DNA of 64,000 nucleotides from positions 83,339 through 147,338 of the forward strand of contig VTPC01091282.1 in the NCBI GenBank assembly GCA_011009095.1, written 5' to 3'. Positions 47,606-60,499 of this stretch are shown here, piece by piece (within the stretch, counting starts at the first letter, position 1; every line of letters starts with the position of its first letter). The notes beneath the pieces were generated by a model, which saw nothing but the letters and a program-made list of their open reading frames with translations, was not told the origin of the DNA and did not search any database. A program made the position numbers and the translations under genes. The stretch comes from Ignelater luminosus. Lineage: Eukaryota > Arthropoda > Insecta > Coleoptera > Elateridae.

Positions 47606-50600
47606 TATAGTTAATTGCGTCAGCTATATGAAAATAAAATGTTATTTATGTCTACTGCATAAAACTTAAGTGCCTTAATTATTATTCTTAGTGTAACTCT
47701 GCATCCCTTCTAGGATTGATTATCAATGTTTCTTAGAAAATCAACAAGCAAAATCTCCAAAAATATTTAAACATGATGGGGCTCATATATAAATGTAAAT
47801 CGTTTTTCTTTTAACCGGTAAGTGTGTTAGTGTTTTCCTGTTTCCTACCATAAAATAAATAGTTAATAGTTATTATTATATTAGGACCAAATAAAGAATA
47901 ATTTGATACTAATAACATGTAATTCTTGGAACATAAATAGTTCCTAGACATATTTATTATTTAAAACAAAATAATAACCCTAAAACATCTTTATCGAAAC
48001 ACTTTTCAATCGACGCGACGATTGATGATAACATTGCATGTGAATAATAAGTGCTCGAAAAGCGCATTCGATTATAGCAACAAAAAGCTTAATAAATGTA
48101 GACATTTAATCATTTATCAGGTAATCATGCCATTGTTACTAAAATATAAAATAAAAGTTTCAATTGCAAAGCTTGAATTAGCAAACAAAGTTTTTCTTTC
48201 AAATATACTTGCTTTTATAGAGAAGAACTTTCATTTTCGATAGTTTGAACACAGTGTACCTTATTATAATACTCTGTTTTACAAGAACTTAATATTATGG
48301 GTTCCCTCCGTTTTTGATCCATTCCAAAGATCTGCAAATGTTAGGTATTTTTAGAAATATTAAAAAATTGTAGGCGTTAAGAAAAGTTATCCAAACGATT
48401 ACCTCCACATTCGAAAATTATTTTTACTATACAGAGCTTCTCTAAAAGAGTGACACGTAATACACTTTGATTTCTTCTTTTACCTTGTTTATTGCTGATC
48501 ACAATAGCAAAGCACTGTAGCGGTCTAAATCTAACATTTTTAATTTGTTGCTACTTTTCGGCTCGCCTTGATGTTAATAAAAAGACTTTTTAATATTTTA
48601 TTTCTATAACAGTGAACTTTGATCTATTTTCTTAAAATTAATTCTAAACTTAGAGTTATTTTAAACGCACTGATGCATGAAAGACCTAGTCTTATTGGGG
48701 CAAATTCTCTTTAAGAAATTCTTAACATCCAACAACTCAACAACTTACTCAGCTTTAAACGATCTAACTTAAGGAACTAGTCAAGCGTTACTAGAGTCTT
48801 TTCCGAGAAAGATACAAGACCAAAGCTCAGTAGAAATATTTGAAGAAACGACGAGAAAAACACTGGGTTCCTACCAAACCCCCCAGGCAAGTCATACTAT
48901 CAGATGCTTTAGGATAGTTAACACCAATTTTAGCTGGAGCAAAGCTAGTGATACAAACATTATGGGCCTTCTATTCCAACTGTGATAAAGAAATTCCGAA
49001 TAACATCAAATGGCATAAAAGCCCTTGACATAAGAGGGAAGGATGTCATCAACACCGTTATTATCGCCATCAGTTCCTATCACCACAACAAGAAGAGAGT
49101 GCAGGTATAGGCCAAAATTACATCGACACCAACCCAAGACGGATAGCATGAGATAAACACAATGTAAGAATCTTGTGAACTACAAAGTGCCCTCTTGCAG
49201 TTATGTCAGGCGCAAAACATCAACGAGGGTGAGAATTTACACAACTCTTAAATCGGAGTTTCTTCAACATCATCATTAAACACTGAATTGAAGTATCCTT
49301 CAGTAATCAACATCACTTAGCGGTAAAATGGTCCATCGAACTTATAATAAACAGCAAACTACAACGGATAGTTCATCAAACTTACAACAAACAACAACTA
49401 ACAAACTATCGTATATGGTTCTTATTTCAATGAAAGTCTGATCCTTCGATTTTCCACACACACCATATGATTCTTTAAATTTCCAACAAACTACATATAA
49501 CATATGGTTTTTACTTCAGTGGAAATCTGTTTCAAATTTCTATATGGTCCCTTAAACCTACAACTAACAACTACAGCATTGATTTGTCGAGCTTACTATT
49601 GAAAATTCAACAAGACAATAAACCAAGTTCAAAAGCAACATTTTACTTGCCTCGACGAGGACGAATCTGCTCTCAGGAGTCAACTATGACTACACTTACA
49701 AACCCAAGAAAGACACCTTGCCTGCCTTAAGGTTAGGATATTCCTATATAAAAACGCCATAAGGAAGTACTCCTACTTTATTCAAACATATCTCAAAAAA
49801 TAATTGATCTCTGACTATCAAATACACCTTAGAATAAAGAAGAGACTTTGAGAATTATGTATAGGCCATTTTAAAATGTGAGAAGTCACAGATTTTTTTA
49901 ATAACCTAATTAAAAAATCAGTAGTTTGAATCAGTGATAAATTGACTGAAAATTAGTTAATTTAGACCATATACGGGTTGTCATAGCAATATAAAGTATC
50001 TGTGCATAAATTCAACACCACGCTTTACGAGTTCTGAAAATACCACGCCCAATAATAAGCTAATCTAGGTGTATTGTGCGAATAAAAAACTACGACAGAA
50101 ATTAATAGATTTAGAAATGGCGGTGAAAAATACAGACAGGTAATTTGTTTTGGGGGTTGAAAGCATGCTGACGGTAGACAATGCTGGTCTGGCTTTCACC
50201 TACAAGAGGTCGCTGTGGATTACCATATTTTTTGTCATAAATTTTGTGGCAAATAAATTATACTTTGAAATAACTAAAACTTCGTACAAAGTGATTATAT
50301 ATGGGGTAAATCTACTGATTGCTTCCCGTAAAATCTGGTCATAGGTTCTTTTTAAACGGAAAAAAAGAAGTGTATATCTTTTGTTTAGAAAACAGGTTAT
50401 TATAGTTTTCGTTCATAATAGCAAAGAACAGATCAAAACCAACACAGATAGTTAAGCTAAGCATGCTGAATTTAACATAACGGTAGTAGTAGTGTGAAAT
50501 AACTCAATAGATACAAATAACACAGTCCCATATACCTCATCTTCTTTGTCTGGCCGGTACCGACTAGGTATGCGATAGATAGGTTCTATTATACAATAAT

Positions 50601-51130
50601 TTTAACTTTCTTCCAAGAAATCTTTTTCTAATTATAAATATAGTTTGTACACTGATAATTATATTTTTTTTAATATTATAAGGAAATAAAAAAAGACTAA
50701 ACCCATATGCATATCTTTGATTACGTATTTGTATTTCCATCTCTTTTTTCGTCCTCAAGTATGCTACATCCAGAAGTTATACATAATCAAAGTTGTGCAA
50801 ATGGTTTGTGCTTTTCCACTTTCTTATGATATTTAAAACAGAGACAAAGGGACTAAGAGAGTACTGTACCCGTTTTTGCTGTTCTCGCTTCTTTATATCA
50901 CAACCTCCCTTTACTACTCCCACAACTATATTTTAAAAATTCAGTACCTAGTGGTAATATGAGTAAGATAAAAGCTTACATTTAATTTACATTAAACGCA
51001 ACAAAATAAAAAAATTCAAAAGTTTATTCATACTTAGTTAAAATTTCCCTCTTCATTCTGTCATTTAATAAGTACCTATTTTTCTTTTCTAATCCGGGAA
51101 ATTTAAATTTTATGTTAAAATACCACAATA
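47606..51130. other. Intergenic DNA with a GC-richer, repeat-like centre
   Basis: 47606-48650 and 49850-51130 are AT-rich with nothing recognised. 48700-49840 is less AT-rich and probably transposon-derived, but every frame has many stops. Within it, 49370-49560 shows diverged tandem units of about 95 bp containing CATATGGTT-CTTATTTCA and AACAACTAACA motifs. Confidence 0.5.
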
Positions 51131-51183
51131 CCAGGTGTATACCTATGAAATGAGACTTTCAGCTATTAGACCACAGATGTCGC
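51131..51183. mobile_element. Solo mariner end (53 bp) of the 40-kb family
   Basis: Fifty-three bases from CCAGGTGTATACC to GACCACAGATGTCGC match the right end of the mariner at 41161-41109 exactly, and TA precedes it. The match stops abruptly, so this is a truncated insertion or a deletion remnant of a second copy. Confidence 0.88.
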
Positions 51184-51273
51184 ATCGGAAGCTATGGATT
51201 TGTTTGTTTCGGTTCAGTCATCCCCTAGTGTGTGGAGATTCTGTCTGTACTTCCTAGAATTGTTCTCAACGAC

Positions 51274-51945
51274 ACAAGGTGTTCCATAAAAGTGTGTACA
51301 TAAAGTCCAGGTTTTCTTAAATGAAACACCCTCAATATTTTCTTTTTTGTGATGCAATCTATAAAAAGGTACCTTAAGCCAAAGAAAATCACTTTTCATT
51401 CTTTGAGTGCATTGTATTCTATAGACCTATAAGATAGTATTATAAAAACAACCAACTCAATTTGTTAAATATTGAGCGAGATACAGCGATTTGAAAATTT
51501 AGTTCATAAAATCAGTTTTCAGAAAGTAGCTTTAAAGTTTTGCAAGCCATTTAATTATAAATGATACTGTGTGGAATAATACGTAGAATAGCAAGGCGAT
51601 AACCTACAGAGCTGGTTTATAACTTAAAATGTTGCCGAAAGTTATAAGAAACATCTAGGATTAAAACTTAATACCGATAATTTTTACCGTGTTTGCTTTT
51701 TTTGTTCTACAGTGAAATTTATTTTTCTTACTTAAGGTATCTTTTTATAGATCGCATCACATTTATGGTAGAAGTCCAAACCAAATGGTTTCGGTGTAAT
51801 TCAACTTTTTCTTGTCTTGTCAAATACATATAACGAGTTACCCTGGTGTAATGAATAAATATTTATTTCATCATCTCTTTTATTCAGGGTGATCAGGAAA
51901 CGAGATACAGAATTTTATTCAGCTCTTTTAAATGGGACACCTTGT
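51274..51945. mobile_element. MITE-like element, ACAAGGTGTYCCAT ends (about 672 bp)
   Basis: Left ACAAGGTGTTCCATAAAAG (51274) pairs with the reverse complement of the right end, ACAAGGTGTCCCATTTAAAA (to 51945). A second inner pair (GTGATGCAATCTATAAAAAG near 51350 and its reverse near 51735-51762) confirms the palindromic layout. No coding. Confidence 0.65.
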
Positions 51946-52861
51946 ATATTCTAATATTTTTTATTTTACATTCATTTGCTGATGGCAACAATATACTGTA
52001 AGCATTATATAGGTCTACATCTAAAAGTTTAGGCGTTATTCAGTAATTTGTTCTAAAATACTATCAAACTTATTTACCGGCCCTGGTATGATTCAAGAGG
52101 TTTGTTTTACAAAATTCATAAAGTAAACTAAATATTTTAGTGTCTCTAATAATGCTTACTGGGTTTTTAGCTACAAATCTTTTTTTCTACAAGCGATCGC
52201 GAAATTCGTTTTACAAATTATGGTAGGTATGTAAACGTAATCTATCATAGATTACGTTTTATCTTGCCCTATACGTAAAGGTCAGCTGTCTAGTTATTTT
52301 CAAAACCATGCGTGGCGCTAACACAAACACATTATGACATTATTATAGCCCTATGCCTATGCTATACACATTATTTTCTTTTAACTATAATGTGTTAAGG
52401 GTAGCTGACGTAAGCACTTGGAGCTTATATATTTTTGTTTGAATGTATGTTAACACTAAAAATGCTTATTCAATATTATTTTTGTACTTTCGTCCACTAT
52501 TCTACAGTATGTTGTTTTATTATAAAATTCAGAGAAGGTGTTGACATTTTGATATTTTTGTAACAGTGTAGGTTGAAGTTTCACAAAAAGTTACTAAATG
52601 AATATTTATAGGTTAAAGGTTTGTGATGTGTGTCATTTCTTTTAAATAAGCACAAGTTGTTAATATGTGTGGTGATTTTTGTTTTTAGATATTGTAAACA
52701 TGTATTTATAGTATGTCTATTGTACACTGCAAAAATGGGGTAAAATCTAAGTTTATTCTGAATATTATAATTTAAAAACGGCAAAAATGACATATAAAAA
52801 CATCTGAATTACATCTATAAAATGAAAGAAAACAAGATATGTTGACTTCAAAATTCAGATA

Positions 52862-53367
52862 TACAGGGTGTATTTTAAATGGTGCGTAATATGTACAGCA
52901 CGTTATTTTACATCAGCAACTGAAAAAGAAACTCTAATATCACTTTGACAAAAATTTCTTTATTACGACATTATTAATGTTTCTAATCTTTACTAAAATT
53001 TCTTTGTTTTTAATAATGAAAACGAAATAGTTAGAATTATTTGTAGTTTAAGTAATAAAAAGAAACATTCGGTCATATTTTTGTTTTGTTTCTCAATAGT
53101 TTGCCTGTAATCCACTTCCTATGATTGTTAAATCTTCGCTGTAGAATCATTAAAAATATGTTGCAATACTGCGTTGTTGTTGCTATGAAATCATTAATAG
53201 AAAGCAGCAGCTTTATAACCAGCCACCCTAGTAAAATATCATGCAACATTTTCAGGTTTAAAAGCTTTTAATTGACCACATTTATTAAAATGTGTTAAGT
53301 TTTTATTCAGATTTAGTGTAGATTCACGTGTTGTACAGAGTATGCGTCATTCTAAATACACCCTATA
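52862..53367. mobile_element. MITE-like element, TACAGGGTGTATTT ends (about 506 bp)
   Basis: Left TACAGGGTGTATTTTAAATG and, inwards from the right, TATAGGGTGTATTTAGAATG, with a GGTGC/GACGC box after each. TA-rich flanks. No coding. The ends resemble the 25.9-kb transposon and may have been mobilised by such a transposase. Confidence 0.65.
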
Positions 53368-54399
53368 TAACAGCTTATAGTATTTTAGTGAACTAATTTT
53401 ATTTAAAAAAAATTCTTGTGCATAATATGTCCTGAATGTATATGAGTCTACTCACATTTCCAAAAGTGTATTTTTTGGACTAGTGATATAAATAACTATT
53501 GTTTCTATAAATACTAACAATTCTGAAAAATAAAAAAATACCTTATTTCATTTTTTTGAATACTCTTCACTTCTAAAATAAAAAAAATAACGTAAGTAAC
53601 CCAATACCAAATGCCAATAATATGAGCTCAAAGCATTTGATACCTAAATCTAGTAAAAACTATGTATACTGCACACGAATATTAAATTCTAATTATTTAA
53701 ATTTTGTTAAAAATTAAGCTGGACTTTAAAACGAGAATTAAATATTTCGTTAATCCTCACAAATATTGCAGCAGTAACTCCTCGTTGAGGAAATTCCTCC
53801 TTTAAGATTTACTGGTAGAATAATATCTGCGCCGTGCACCGTCTAACCTGAAAACATTTACATGAAACATAGCCTAACGGGAAAAATGTAAAATAATGCC
53901 TACGACATAAATCACGTAAAATATCGTACAAAAAACTAATATCCAAAGATCAAATATAAGTTGTTGCGTAATGGGACGGCACAATTCAAACAATCATGGT
54001 CATTAGTAAAGAGCAGACTTATTTGACCCAAAGTTTTTTTTTGTTTTTTTTTTTGCTTTTATGCGTTTTATGCTTACATATCATGTTCTTGCCTATTTAG
54101 AACTTATTTTTAAATTTTTGGTGTATTTATATTTACAAAAACAATTTGATATTTAGTTTTATATTTACTTACGAAGTTTTTTTGATTTGCTTCAAAGTTC
54201 AACACAGTATTAATTTTTACTTAAAGTAGCTTATGTACAATAGACTTTAACCCTGCACTTTTGACTTTTACTTAAAATAAGTATGGTGGGATCCAAACCG
54301 TCAAGTGTACCGTTAAACCCCACGCACACCTAGATTTCATTAGTAATTTGTGTTTTGTACGTTATCAAGTTCGAATAAAATAAGTTTTTAATTTTGTAG
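53368..54399. other. AT-rich DNA, no gene recognised
   Basis: Nothing supported. The last 150 bases precede the hAT relic and may be its 5' region. Confidence 0.55.
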
Positions 54400-54745
54400 A
54401 TTCAGTGCAAGAAGAGATATGATATAATGCAGCACTTAAAAACAACATTACATATAGAACGCTTAAAGAAGTTTAAAGATCAGAAAAGTAAACAGGTATC
54501 AACTGAGACATCTGTTGCTTCAGGACCGGATTATAATGAGCAAAGAGCAAATTTAGATCTGTGTAGAACTATGATAAGATCAAACATACTTTTGCATAAA
54601 TTACAAAACAGTTCTTCTAACACCATTCAGAAGATTAGAGAATTAATAGAAAACAACTATATCTGGTTTAGTATTGACGAAACGACTGACGCATGCGGAA
54701 GATCCATCTCGAATTCAATTATAAAAAATTTAAACGACGAAACCC
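54400..54745 (+). pseudogene. hAT transposase N-terminal fragment (CGGBP1-like type)
   Basis: Reads MQHLKTTLHIERLKKFK from 54427, then about 40 residues, KIRELIENNYIWFSIDETTD and ACGRSISNSIIKNL. This follows the order of the hAT transposase group related to CGG-binding protein 1, including the VDETTD-like catalytic Asp segment. Homology fades after about 54745 and a stop comes at 54820. The middle of the N-terminal domain is shortened, and no dimerisation domain follows, so it is a truncated remnant. Confidence 0.7.
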
Positions 54746-55487
54746 CCTCGAAAGGCTTTTTAATATTTCTTTGGGCAATATTTTGTGCCTTTTCCATTTA
54801 TATTGGAATTTTTTATACTTAAACATTCGGTCTCTAGTCATTAATCCTTAACAATATAATCGTAAAATTAATTATGAGTAAACTTTTTCGGTATATGCCA
54901 AAAATAATATTAACAAAACCAACTCAAAATTATACAAGATTAACGAAAGCTGCAAAACATTAAAAGGGAGGTTTTTTAAAACTGTGTACAGAGATTCAGT
55001 GGGTAGAATTAGATAAGGATGGAAAACGTTCTCCTTGTCTTTCACTTCGATTTTACTTTTTTAAAGACTACGGTGATGCTACTCTTGCCGCATTTTACAC
55101 TTATATGCATAGCAAGCATATTTAAATTGAATCGTAAATTCCAATTTTGTTGAACCAATCTTTCAAAGGAAAAACAACCAAAACCTATATTTTGAATTTA
55201 TTTAAGTTTTATACGCTCGACGTTTCGTTTCAGATCAGGAACATTATAAAAAAAACAACGAATATACAAAGGTAAAGAGCAAACAAAAAGGTAGTACTAA
55301 TAACAAATCATTTCTGTAAGCAAAATAAGCTAAAAAGTTTTATTTTTATGATTTAAAATTTAAATCAAACTAAACACAGAGAAAAATATACGGTATCTAA
55401 ATACGCAAATACGGGTGTAATGCTGAGAATTTAAATAAAAGACTAAAAGCAGATACGCAGTTTTCAATTTGATGTTATTGTACTGCA
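54746..55487. other. AT-rich DNA, no gene recognised
   Basis: Lies downstream of the hAT fragment. Nothing else supported. Confidence 0.55.
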
Positions 55488-55893
55488 TACACAATGTGTC
55501 CCAGGATTGACTTCACTATAGGTATAATTGATCAAGAATTTTTGAATCTCGTTTTGATGTTTCGGGATACCGCCCTGCTTGGTCTAAAAAGAATTTCAAG
55601 CAGATTTTTAGTTTTTAAAATCCAAGACGGTCATGACAATTGAGAAAAAACATTTTATGTTAAAGCAGAGTGCCATTTCGGTCAATAATACGGCGAAATG
55701 ATATTAAGGAAAGTTTTTCAAAATATGAAATTATGACCATATGCAAAATTCCACAAATATCGAATCGCTTCGACTAAATCAGTATTTAATTTATATTCTT
55801 TTTTTGAATACAATACTTTATTAGAAACTTACATTAAATTTTTTCTTGGCAACTTATACAAATATAATGAAGTCAATCCGGAAACACACTGTA
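55488..55893. mobile_element. MITE with 33-bp TIRs (about 406 bp)
   Basis: Left TACACAATGTGTCCCAGGAT and inner TGACTTCACTATA pair with the reverse of the right end (TACAGTGTGTTTCCGGAT, TGACTTCATTATA). Twenty-eight or so of 33 positions agree. Flanks are TA-like. The interior has no coding capacity. Confidence 0.75.
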
Positions 55894-58654
55894 TACGTAC
55901 AAAAACCCGGTTTTTTTTGAATTATAGAAATTTCAAGATTATCACATAAAGTTCATTAAAATTTCATATAAAATTGAGAAATCAGGATAGTAATGGTTTC
56001 GCAGGTCTTACTTTTCTTTCAGTGCAAGCAATTACACTTTTAGAAAGAAAAATGTTTTCCTTGTTTTATTTAATTGACTTTGCTTACATTTTCATTATTG
56101 AATTGGCTAAGTGTAAAAATGTAATAAAAATAATCTTGTCTAAATTGAATTTTGCGTCCGAATTCCGCAACGAAGAAGTTATAGTTCACGAGTTTACTGA
56201 ATAGCCTTTATAGTTTATATAAAGCCTGCGTATGGTAAATGTGTTGCCTATTTTCTTTTTAGATCCACCTAGCTCGATTATCGTAAAAATACTTCTCAAA
56301 CCATTACAACGAAAACCCAATTTAGGTTAAAATATTTCTTTACGAACTTTCCCAAGCTTGCCCTACTCCAAGTTTAGAAGATATCCTAGATAATACACTA
56401 CTAGTCACCAGATAGGCCTCATCAACCCCGGTAATCACTTAATCAGAAATTGCAGTCTTTAAGTTCTGTTTTATAAATATCGTGTAACATTCGTTATGTA
56501 TTTGCAGAAGGTTGTAAACCAGCTGTGAAAATGAAAAATAAGAACATTGAAAATATTTAATTTTCTAATTATTTTCTACAGGAAAAAGTTAAAAAGTTTT
56601 GAAAGGTAAAACCCAAAAAAAGAATTAATATATAATGTAGAAACTTAAAGAGAATCATCACATAGCTGTAGTATACTGTGTATTGTTCCAATAGGCTCAA
56701 TCTTCTTATACGAAACTTAAGTGCTTAACAATCGTATGGTTTGTTAAATAGCATTTGCCTTTGTTAGAAGGCTCGTTTTTCTAGAACACGTACGTTTTCG
56801 GTTTGTCTAGATAATTCTTGTTCAGAAAGTTTTAAGCTAAGCGAATTAAATAAACTTTTACTATACTGAAGCGTTAAAAAAATTTGAATACGGGACTTTG
56901 CATTAACCTGTGCCACAGGTAGCTTATAGTTCGTCTATTACCCCTTAAGTTAAGAAGATCGCGCCTATTAGGAATGTACGTACTTTAAACGATAGCATAA
57001 AGGTGACTGCTGTTGCAAAGAGAAAGGACATTTTAATTTTATTAGAGTAAGTAAACTCGACCGTCTACAAAGGAATAAAACACAGAATAGACAGGCTAAA
57101 GAACTTAAAAATACTCAAAATGGCTATTTGCACACGGTACGGGAAAGTACAAAATTGCCATTTAATGTAACAACTTTTATCTAAGCTTTCTATTTCATAT
57201 CTTTTCCCCTTGTTCAAGATAGTGACATAAGTTCATAAGTATTGGAACACCCTGTACACAGTTATTGTGTAAAATCAAAAATAAGCTTTACATAAATTCG
57301 ATTGGCTTACAAATAAAAAGAAGAAAATGCTACCTAATATAGTATTCGTAACAAGAAAAAGAATAAAGTTTTTATTGTTTTGATGTGGGTAAGTTTTTTA
57401 TAACCTTTTTTCAGTAGACGTGAGAGAAGATTACAACTTCAACTTTAGTGTGAATAGCGTGAAAAGCAACGTCGAGCTCAAAGATTTTTTACGTTTCTTG
57501 CTATGAAAGGATCCATTTCTTTATCAAACTGCATCAACTGGTTAATACTTGTAATAATTTTTGGTTTCTTTTAATAAAATGTAGCCTTGGTTTAAATTAT
57601 CTCATCTACTAGAAGAACTTAGGGAATATCAATGATAAAGAAACGGCTCGGAAGGCACTTCCTTCTCGTATAAATCTAATGTAGGCTGAAGCCCTAGTAT
57701 TTTATTTTAATTAGTTCTTGTGGTTATGTTTTACTGTAGAGATTGGCCCGTTTTACGAAGAATGAGCAGATGTATCAAAAGAGAAAAGGTCAAAGGTTCG
57801 AAAGATAAAAAATAAAAATACAGTTCATTATGGAAAGCTTTCAAAAAATTTAAAAAACATGTTACCATTGTTTCCTTTTATTATCACAGTGGTAGTAATG
57901 TTCATTTTCTATACACATCGCGATTCGAATTTTAAAGTGACTGAAATATTGTGAAATAAACCACTAACGAATTGGTGTTGTTCTTATGAAACGGATGTTA
58001 AATATAATTTCCAAGTTTAAAGAATGATTTTAATGAGGTATTTCGCGAAACCTAATCATTAGTTCTAAAGCTATGGAGTTATTCCAGTATTTTTGAGTAG
58101 ATGGTTGGATCAGAACACGGTATTGCGTCTTAGGATCATATTAATTCGACGCTGTAATAACGCTATAATCAACAAATAATTTATTTTAATAATGAAAGTT
58201 AATAGCAAATATTACTTTATAAAGGAAAGTAATACGCTTCTTTGTGTTGATGTAAAAAGCTACATCAGACGTTGCTGATTAACTAAATTAAATATTTTTC
58301 CTGCTTTAGAAGACTTTGTAAGAAAAAAATAAAATCTTTAATATAAATATCAATTTAAATCTTATCAAAAAGGATACCTTCAAACGTCTTGTACGTAGAT
58401 TAACAAACCAGTGTAACGTACCTATAATATTCTAGATGTTGTTTCTCCATTGATATTTTATTTAATCTAAGTTTGAGAAATTCTACTTTGCTGCAAGTTG
58501 AAAATGAGCGAATATATAAGGCCAATTCATAAAAAAAGATAATGTTAGTTGCATTGGAAATTATCATTTGGTTTCAATTTTAAATAATCTCTCAAAAATA
58601 TTTGAATTTCTGCAAATGGTTAAGAACAACACAGTGAATAATGACTTTATTGTT
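55894..58654. other. AT-rich DNA, no gene recognised
   Basis: No supported gene. A solo ACACCCTGTACA box lies at about 57248. The short open frame at 55974-56204 looks like a chance reading. Confidence 0.55.
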
Positions 58655-59960
58655 TTTCAGAATATTCGTCCTTACCATCAATACATCTTTTTTGCATACG
58701 CTCAAACCAATTCTCGAAGCATTTATTCCCAATCTGAAGCTAGTACCTCAGAAACCAGTTGCCTAAATGCCTCAACGGCTGTTTCAGGCGCAGAATAGCG
58801 CTCACCACGCATCTTGTTTTTGATTGTTAGGAACAGAAAGAAATCATTTGGTACTATACTAAAATCGGCGAACCAATGCAGTGATCACGTGAAAGTCGCA
58901 TGGACAGTATGTACTAGCACCCATCATAGTCGACGTCCAATTTACACTAGCAAATTTGAATAAAATACCCGCCAAATTTAAAATACGTAGTGTTTAGGTA
59001 TTTACGGTAGAGTCTATAATCCAAAAACAAAATAAACACAAGAAGTAAATCGGAACCACGGAAGTTTTAAGTTATGTTGGTTTCTGTATATATCGGTATA
59101 TAATAATGCAGTGTTCGGTGAATGTTGACACTTCCTTGTGTGAAACCGGCTTCAAGCACGTGTTTTTCAGCCAACTGCAACAGAGCTTGCATTGATCACA
59201 CACTTTTATTACTGCACTGATTCGCCGATTTTAGTATAGATCAAGAGAATACGAACAATGTAACACTAATTTACTTTTTCACTGGCTAAAAAGTCGACAG
59301 TTTGTGAAGCTGTGTGGGCACTTGCTTTGTGTCACATTGAAGAAGGATGCGCCGATTTGGATTGTTTTTTTCTGATTTCACCGATGACTTCCGGCAAACA
59401 AACTGTTGTGCATTCACAGTTCTTCAATCCTCTAAAGTTATGGTTGCCACATGTCTAGAAATACGGAAAAAACAACGATTATCTGCTTTGCAACACTGCG
59501 TAAACAAACAACTTTTCTTGGTTTCAATTCACCTCGAAACATCCAAACAGTGGATTGTTGTTTAGTTTCCAGCCCGTATGAGTAGATCCAACTTTCGTCA
59601 CTAGTAACAATGTCGTACACTAAATCTGAATCATCTCGGTTGAATTTATTCAGCATTTTTTTGCACCAATTCACACGTTTAAATGATTGTGTAAAATCGT
59701 ATGTATTGCTTTCACATCAATGCCCAAGGTCACCCCTATTTGACGGTATGTTACATGACGATTTCGCTCAGTCATTTTACAGCATCAACGTTAGTGGCAA
59801 CAACAGACGTGGACGGACTACCTTTACGAAATTCATTACTGAGAAAAAAAACGCCCATGCTGGAACTCAGCAAACCAATTACAAACAGTTTTATTCGATG
59901 GAGCTTCCTCGCCAAAAGCTGATAACAACATTTCTTATACTTTTGTGTCGTTATCAAGAG
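58655..59960 (-). pseudogene. Third mariner transposase relic, split by a MITE
   Basis: On the minus strand, from about 59945: FGEEAPSNKTVCNWF, then LSNEFRKGSPSTS, NWCKKMLNKFNRDDSDLVYD, IVTSDESWIYSYGLETKQQS (first catalytic Asp) and a second-Asp region reduced to SAHTASQTVDFLA. After the inserted MITE the frame resumes near 58850 with NDFFLFLTIKNKMRGERYSA and runs to the family C-terminus near 58660. Many stops and frameshifts. It is a mariner family different from the two above. TIRs were not found. Confidence 0.85.
58855..59238. mobile_element. 384-bp MITE inserted in the mariner relic
   Basis: TATACTAAAATCGGCGAA at 58855 is repeated inverted at 59221-59238, followed on both sides by an AxTGCAGT box. 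Flanking mariner coding sequence resumes directly on both sides, so the ends are well defined even without a clear target duplication. Confidence 0.82.
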
Positions 59961-60130
59961 TACCTCGGGGATCATTACTCTTTGTATTATTTTCAACAAT
60001 ATACCTCAACATTTAAGTGGTTGCAAAATCTTGATGTATGCTGATGATGTTGAAATCTATAAAGTAATTAATTCTGGTCAAGAAGCACAAGCACTACAGC
60101 AGAATCTAGATGTTATTGTTGCTTGGTACA
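59925..60130 (+). pseudogene. Jockey-like LINE reverse transcriptase, 5' piece
   Basis: Reads RVPRGSLLFVLF then, after a frame change, IPQHLSGCKILMYADDVEIY and QEAQALQQNLDVIVAWYT. These are the GVPQGS and YADD catalytic blocks of a Jockey/CR1-type reverse transcriptase. It is cut at 60130 by the hAT insertion and continues at 63706. Residues between the two blocks are deleted. Confidence 0.82.
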
Positions 60131-60499
60131 CAGTGGCATACCTGCACCAAATGAGGCCCGGGGCGGGATTTTTTTCAAGGTCCCGTATTCAAGCTTCATA
60201 CAAACGCGATTGCGTGTCTACGATCACACATCCAATCTGCCAGTGTTTTAAAATTAGAAAAAATAACAGTTTTTATAATATAAATGATACTTCACAGAAA
60301 AACTTTCATTGCTAAAATCGACCTAAGCCTAGGGGGTCAAACTATTGTAACTTGAGTTTTATTAAACGATAAGCTTAGCTATATTTTAACATACATTACT
60401 GTTATACACACTTTATACAGTAAATTTAAGTTCAGATTTACGGATTTGTATAATTCTCTCTCTCTTTCTCTTTGACCTGTAGCTCCATAAGGAGCAAAG

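Noticed and set aside
50117..50140. Possible first exon: ATGGCGGTG with a good start context followed by a GTAATT donor
   Set aside because: Only eight codons, no downstream exon with homology found. The nearby open frame at 50150-50344 matches nothing I know.
59610..60044. 144-codon plus-strand frame
   Set aside because: Chimera of antisense mariner and out-of-frame Jockey-like LINE sequence.
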